Positions 57,521 through 64,000 of a stretch of DNA of 64,000 bases are shown piece by piece. Each line of letters begins with the position of its first letter. The first letter of the stretch is position 1. The stretch is taken from positions 251,665 to 315,664 of the forward strand of contig JAHWDD010000003.1 in the NCBI GenBank assembly GCA_023897205.1. Reading direction: 5' to 3'. The position numbers and the translations under genes are program-made. A model generated the notes under the pieces. It was not told where the DNA came from. It saw only the letters and a list, made by a program, of their open reading frames with translations, and did not search any database. The DNA comes from Exophiala sp. HKRS030. Its lineage: Eukaryota > Ascomycota > Eurotiomycetes > Chaetothyriales > Herpotrichiellaceae.

Positions 57521-58334
57521 AGGATGGTGTCCAGCGTTTGACAAATACAAGTCGAAGCTTGTCTCATTAGACACGAATATATATATACAACTCCGATGAT
57601 TTGACCATGGGTATCACGCACACCCACCTCTGCATTACGCACGAGGCTACCAATCTCACTCGCCATACTCGTAGTAGAGATATCTTTACAAAGGGCACAC
57701 GACCAAGAGACCAATAAACTAGTTGTTATTATTGTCCTTGTTGGTGTCTCGGTGCTCGTCATTTTGAAGTTTGTCGGCCACCATTTCACTCGTGTTGATA
57801 TCAAGGAATGACAATTGGGGAGCACTCCAGTGATATTGGTAGCCTCGTGCGTGATTCCCATCGTCAAATCGTCGTGACACGCTGGTTCTCCCTCTCACAT
57901 ACCGCGCTGAAGTTTTATTACCCAGAGGGTGCCGGACGGACTGGCTAAGCAACGGACGCACGCATCAGATTACAAGGGATTACATGCTAAGCGGACGAAT
58001 ACATGATTACCTGGTAACATGGGACCTTACTCCATGAGCATTTTCTACACGCTACGGAAGAACAAGAAAGCGGAAAAACTGAATGGCATCCATGTCCTGT
58101 TGCATTATTGAAAAGCTAACTTGATAGCCCATGAAGGACATGAAATCTTGTCTATCAAATCTTGAATTCGACACTGAATTTTGAGCACTTGTCCTTAATG
58201 GAGCAAGTACGTCGGTGATTGAACGCTGACGAAAAAAAAGACATGGCAGAAAAATTGGATCATGGCAACAAAAGAGTTACGAGTTAACAAACCCCATATC
58301 AGAAGTAACCATTTCCGAAGATTCTTGCAGACGT
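57521..58334. other. intergenic region with a TIR element
   Basis: The 814 bases between the SDR gene and tef1 (convergent) are largely occupied by a 281-base inverted-repeat element (57594-57874). Confidence 0.6.
57594..57874 (-). mobile_element. small TIR element (MITE-like), copy C
   Basis: The two ends are inverted copies: the left end reads CGATGATTTGACCATGGG then TATCACGCAC, and the reverse complement of the right end reads CGACGATTTGACGATGGG then AATCACGCAC. Both then continue into GAGGCTACCAAT, although the left arm has about 21 extra bases (ACCCACCTCTGC and onward) that the right arm lacks. On the minus strand a frame enters from the right arm and ends KLQNDEHRDTNKDNNNN with a stop. 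A similar ending occurs at 781-1010 and 40470-40690. Target-site duplications are not evident. I interpret it as a non-autonomous DNA element derived from a longer one, or a fragment of a gene family. Confidence 0.65.
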
Positions 58335-60047
<1,713 letters not shown>

Positions 60048-60935
60048 GGTGGCGGTTGTTTTGAACTGTGATGTGAGTTTTAAGAAGTCTTGTAGTCCTG
60101 TGGCAGATACTAGAAGAGTTCGCGTGCGATGCTCAGATACCACGGCTTGCGTAGAGGTGCTGTGTGATGATTAGTTTTGATGGCGGAAGAAGTAGAGGGG
60201 TGTGAGGGACTCACTGAGCGACGAAGAGGAGGGAGGAAGAGTTGTAGAGGAGTGTGCGCAGATTTTGTAGCCTGCGGCCCAAAGACAGGGCTTGGCGCTA
60301 GTTGGTGTGAATCATCGTCAGCCAGCTCAGTTCTGGTCACTGTGGCAGCTATTTTTTTCTGCTACGCTCAACCCCACCATGCCGCCTTTTTCCCATTCAG
60401 TCCGAGTATGATTGGTGACGACTTTTACGTCTCTTTTGGACTCGCATATCAATCTTTTTGCCTCACGTTCGGCTGGCCAATTGGGCTTTTGTAAATACTG
60501 GAGCAGATACAATTTTCTCCTTCGAGGTTGCTTTGAACGCAGCAATTATTATGGACTATTACAACTATCATAGGCCCTACTTGACGATACTGGTACCCAC
60601 CCACCTGCGGCAAGCTGTCCACGGCGACGCCGTCCTACTGTCAAGAAAGAGTTATGGCCATGGTGAGTGTTAGTGCTGTAGTACTCCGTCCTCGAGTCGG
60701 GATGGTGCTTCTCTTGCTGTACATGAAGTCTTTTCATTTCCATGAACAATGGTCCACGAGAGTTGATATGTCCCAGGCTGCAATGTCCCGGGGGCGGCCG
60801 CTGTGTAAAATCGATCAAAATGCCACTGCCGCCATTGCGCAGGTGTTTGTGGCAAGTTTGTTCTATCGTTCAAGCGTCTTGTACAAGGAGCATGGAAGGC
60901 GAGTGTTGATCGGTACCCAAGAGCTGAACCTGTAC
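60048..60935. other. promoter region of tef1 and 3' end of rpc11
   Basis: The 888 bases hold the leader and promoter of tef1 and the 3' UTR of the minus-strand rpc11. No gene supported; a pyrimidine-rich leader lies next to the tef1 start. Confidence 0.5.
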
Positions 60936-61373
60936 CTAGTATTCTCTCCATTGCTTGCCACATTCGATGCACTGTAGGATATTAGCGGCTGCATAAAATC
61001 GCCCAACCCAAGTCGTACCTTAAAAAAAGAAGTGGGAGGCTCGTCTGCGCTCCTTGTTTGCAGCTGATAGAAGTATGCCTTCTTCGACTCGCACTTTTCA
61101 TTGGGACAGCCACCAGGCACTTTCGCAATTCAGTATTCTTGATCGCTTGACCTTGAAGGCATGTAAACACACCTTCGTTAATTGGAAGATCCGACTGCTC
61201 CTCGCCTAGAACATCGTCCTTTTGCTTCTTTTTCATGGGATATTTGTCTGTGTAGTGCTTATCAAGAACGAATTGATAAGGACACGTTCTGCAGGTAAAG
61301 GCATTTCGTTCGATCCTATCGTCCCGAGGCGTCACCCGTGCGATGGTGAGACTGTTGGAGCAATTTGGGCAGT
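60936..61373 (-). CDS. rpc11: RNA polymerase III subunit Rpc11 (first exon not resolved)
   Basis: Zinc-ribbon subunit of RNA polymerase III (C11 family), needed for RNA cleavage and termination. Three exons on the minus strand are firm: 61373-61173, 61119-61019 and 60971-60936. They give CPNCSNSLTI, then FTCRTCPYQFVLDKH, KYPMKKKQKDDVLG, then CPNEKCESKKAYFYQ and the strongly conserved LQTRSADEPP, ending FKCIECGKQWREY. Each zinc ribbon has its paired cysteines. Introns are 53 and 47 nt. The first exon must add about four codons; ATG at 61548 reading MWL plus the split codon Y (61548-61539) fits the usual M-x-x-F/Y-C start but has a weak donor (GTCTAA). The total would be about 115 residues, typical of the family. 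Confidence 0.85.
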
Positions 61374-61985
61374 CTGTTCATGTTCAGTCAACCGCATCCA
61401 TGGTTCAGTTTACTGAGGAGACCAACATGTGGGAGGCATTGTGTCGATGCAAAGCGCCGGAGGCGCACATACATTCAAGTAGCCTCCTGTATCGAAAAGA
61501 ACCACAATCTCTTCTGTAGCTACCTAGGTAGATTAGACATAACCACATACCACGCGCAGACATTTAATGGAAGGACCTGTTGATGAATTTAGGCGGGAAA
61601 ACCTCGGATCGGATCTGATAAGGCTCGGAGAAAGTGCAGCCCAAAGTCGAGGCTGAACTTGGCATGAACAGGGGGTCCCAAACGAGAAGAACACTACTCC
61701 GTACCCGTGCGGCGTACGGTACTCTCCAAGTAACAACGACTGCGTAAGACACTCGACGACCCTACCCTCTCCAGCATCCACGAACAACTTAATTCTACGC
61801 CAAAAGAATACCCATTTAGTTTCCGAACGTTCATTCTGTTCGAGGCTTCAGCAACTTCATTCTTCTCTTGGTTGAAGTCACACCGACTGCGCTCAATTCA
61901 CATCTGCCTGCTCCATAGCACGGGGAGGCACAACCTGAGGCATTTTCCTCTGCTATAGCCTTGGCTGGTGTGCCTCACACTCACC
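61374..61985. other. divergent promoter region of rpc11 and the ankyrin gene
   Basis: About 600 bases that also contain the unresolved first exon of rpc11. It includes CTACCTAGGTAG at 61520-61531 and a TACTCCGTA at 61695-61703. Confidence 0.5.
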
Positions 61986-62615
61986 ATGGCTGATGTTGAG
62001 GTGAGTTTGACGATGATATAGTCTGACCCTGCTGACTCAGTGCCTAGGGTGCTTCCCATAAGGAGCAGGTACTCGAAGCATGCCGTAGAGATAATGTCGA
62101 GCTTTTCCACGAAGTCCTAAATGATATGAAGGATAAGAGCAAGGAGCAAACAGCAGACTTTTTCAACACCGTCACGGATACTATGGGTAATCATTTATTG
62201 CATGTCTGCGCAAATTATGGGGCCTGTAAGCGCGGTCCTCAACCCCGTGTGCTTCCTCAAGCTGACAATTTCAGATGATGTTATGGACGAGCTATTGAAC
62301 ATTGAGTTCCTTGAGTGTGACCCTATCACGAGGAGAGATAAAGAGACGCCGATACACTGCGCTGTCCGATATGCGAACGAACGCGAAGTCGAGTTAGGAG
62401 AAGCAATGGCCAAGATGCTCATTGAAGCTGGAGGCGATCCCAGAGTAAAAGATGGCCATGGAAGAAAGCCTGCCGAGATATGCACACCTAGGACCGAGGA
62501 GCTTCGAGGAATTCTGATCAAGGAAGAATACGTACTTCATGAAGGATTGAAGAATGCCGATGCCCATCAAGACGATGACGATGATGGTGCAGGGTCAGCC
62601 TCGGACTCAGAATGA
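61986..62615 (+). CDS. small ankyrin-repeat protein
   Basis: Exons 61986-62000, 62048-62225 and 62275-62615 give a 177-residue protein. It begins MADVE, then GASHKEQVLEACRRDNVELFHEVL. The ankyrin-type segments are GNHLLHVCANYGA, then LLNIEFLECDPITRRDKETPIHCAVRY, then AKMLIEAGGDPRVKDGHGRKPAEI; the set resembles a compact ankyrin protein of the yeast Yar1 type, though Yar1 identity is only a suggestion. The C-terminus is acidic (HQDDDDDGAGSASDSE). The introns are 47 and 49 nt; the first follows only five codons. Yar1 assists ribosomal protein Rps3, so a chaperone role is possible. Confidence 0.75.
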
Positions 62616-63411
62616 GCTTGTACGATCATATTTCACTGGCCAGCTCCTCGCGCTTGGTTGACCGCTAGCAAGCTGGTCTTGTAGAGGTTTGTACCTGGCC
62701 GCAGCCGGAGGTCGCTGTCCGCGTCTTCACGAAGCACCCATTTCTTCCTCTTGCAGCGCATTGATTACCAGCGTCCAAAACTCTCTGAATTCTGGAAAGA
62801 GCTGGCGTTTGAGACGTGAAATGGTATAAACAGCGCAGTGCGGACTGCTATTTGGCTGCTCTCACCAAGCGTCCCCTTGAGAGGTAGTTTGGTCTGCATA
62901 GCGCTCGAGAGCATGCAGATGATGTTTAGACGGAATGAATACGATGTGATGACAATCCTGGAACGTTTCCATTCCGGTTTTATCCAATCAATCAGCGGCT
63001 TCAGCGAAGACTGCATCTATGCTCGAGCGTGAGCCTGGCATGAAGCCGAGAAAGATCACACGCACAGCGAACTTTCCATTTCGCAGCAGACAGGGTCTAG
63101 TAGAGCACCGCGGAGACACTTTAAAGGTTTATACAAGTATGGCTGAGTCTTCACCACCCACTGAGAACTCGGGCAAGCATACCCTGAGGTAGTTCTCCTC
63201 CGTCCCGAGTACTTTTATCTCCATCGTGCTGGGCGGAAGAAGATCCGCAACAGCCACCGCCACACGCACCACCAGTGGATCCGAGATTTTCAATGCTTTG
63301 ATAATCAATTTCGAGTCTGCAACAAAGCACGCTGTTTGTGGAGATCTGAGTACTACTTGTATTCATGTCGCTTCTCACCGTAGAGTATGTATGTGGTAGA
63401 ATCTGATGTAA
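62616..63411. other. unresolved region
   Basis: Short frames on both strands, none convincing. A minus-strand frame (ATG at 63366, about 70 codons) has a Cys/Gly cluster GGACGGGCCG but no recognisable family. Confidence 0.35.
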
Positions 63412-63750
63412 TTATTTACCTATACTCTCATGGTACATCTTGAGCCGCAATGCGGAAGGGCAGTGAATAGTCCGCCTCATACTACCACCAAATGTGCATA
63501 ACGCACTGAGGAGAACTACATAATAGTCGAGATCAAGCGGAATGTGGCTTAAGGTGGAGATGAAAAGTACAGTGTACACAGGGAGCAAGAAAAATACTGT
63601 GCTACGTACATACAGCAGGACGATCTCTTTCTCGTCCGGGACGAGATGAGGGTATCTATTTTTCATCCAGTGTGGACCCTTTTGCACTTTTGTCGATTTC
63701 CATTCCGCTGGTGGCGTCAAGCGGCCGTCACTCGGAGACAAGATACTCAT
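63412..63750 (-). CDS. possible small protein of unknown function
   Basis: Open frame of 112 codons from ATG at 63750, starting MSILSPSDGRLTPPAEWKST and continuing HWMKNRYPHLVPDEKEI, a start that looks like real protein. The later part (STVFFLLPVYTVLFISTL) is hydrophobic and could be read-through of an intron. If a GTACGT donor near 63608 is joined to a CTCAG acceptor near 63510, a shorter ending results. I do not recognise a family. Confidence 0.4.
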   Translation of the reverse strand: MSILSPSDGRLTPPAEWKSTKVQKGPHWMKNRYPHLVPDEKEIVLLYVRSTVFFLLPVYTVLFISTLSHIPLDLDYYVVLLSALCTFGGSMRRTIHCPSALRLKMYHESIGK

Positions 63751-64000
63751 CTACGCGCCACGAGTGGTGCCATCCGATGTACCCAGCACAATATTGCCAT
63801 ATCCTTAAGTAGTAATCTAGGAACGGTTTGTTCAGTCTTTTCTTTCTACTCGTACTCGTCCGGAGTACAAGAAGAACTCCAATGTCTCGTTTCTCTTCTG
63901 CTGTTACCAACCCGACGTCGATCATGCTTGGATCTCGTGCTTCTTAGCTTCACTTCGGACATCCAGTTCCGGTACCTTACCAGAAGGCCACTTCGACATT
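63751..64000. other. right edge of the window, no gene seen
   Basis: The last 250 bases contain only short frames (for example a minus-strand frame at 63728-63925). A gene could start or continue beyond the edge. Confidence 0.4.

Overview
The window is nuclear DNA of a filamentous ascomycete, most likely of class Eurotiomycetes (Chaetothyriales-like; this placement is an inference from gene content and style). The evidence is many short introns (45-136 nt) with CTAAC/CTGAC branch points, a PalI/Rim9 pH-sensing gene, a TOK-type potassium channel, a fungal translation elongation factor 1-alpha gene with a 5-nt first coding exon, and a palindrome TACTCCGTA scattered through the intergenic DNA. 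I modelled 25 protein-coding genes on both strands, plus two doubtful small ones. I see no rRNA, tRNA or CRISPR array.

Layout. 0-2.2 kb: gene-poor, with a decayed repeat copy. 2.2-26.7 kb: mostly conserved housekeeping genes, namely an RBR-type ubiquitin ligase, a TOK potassium channel, palI, an LMBR1-family membrane protein, Mediator subunit Med15, a telobox/Myb (Tbf1-like) protein, dynactin p27, GINS subunit Psf3 and ESCRT-III Vps60. 27.7-39.9 kb: a stretch that looks metabolic and accessory, with a 2-oxoglutarate/Fe(II) oxygenase, a ten-exon amino-acid permease, an HRI1-domain protein, an isochorismatase-type hydrolase, an MFS transporter and a Zn2Cys6 regulator. 39.9-42.1 kb: gene-free, with a second, mutated repeat copy. 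42.1-64 kb: a Sit4-associated SAPS protein, an MDP-1-type HAD phosphatase, an ABC1/ADCK kinase-like protein, a protein with an NLR-type fungal N-terminal domain but no NTPase, a small unknown protein, an annexin with an RS-rich N-terminus, a mitochondrial-looking SDR, a TIR-bearing repeat (the best copy), tef1, RNA polymerase III subunit Rpc11 and an ankyrin protein.

The most distinctive observations are: (i) a small terminal-inverted-repeat element with three related copies that share the last codons of an open frame, one copy showing RIP-like G-to-A changes; (ii) two introns best explained as GC-AG, one of them falling inside the zinc cluster of the Zn2Cys6 regulator; (iii) a 9-nt microexon in the amino-acid permease; (iv) ten exact copies of TACTCCGTA, all outside coding sequence; (v) a possible oxygenase/permease/isochorismatase/MFS/regulator cluster. 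I did not find a clear new defence or mobile system. All exon models were built by eye from splice signals, frame and family conservation, without transcript data.
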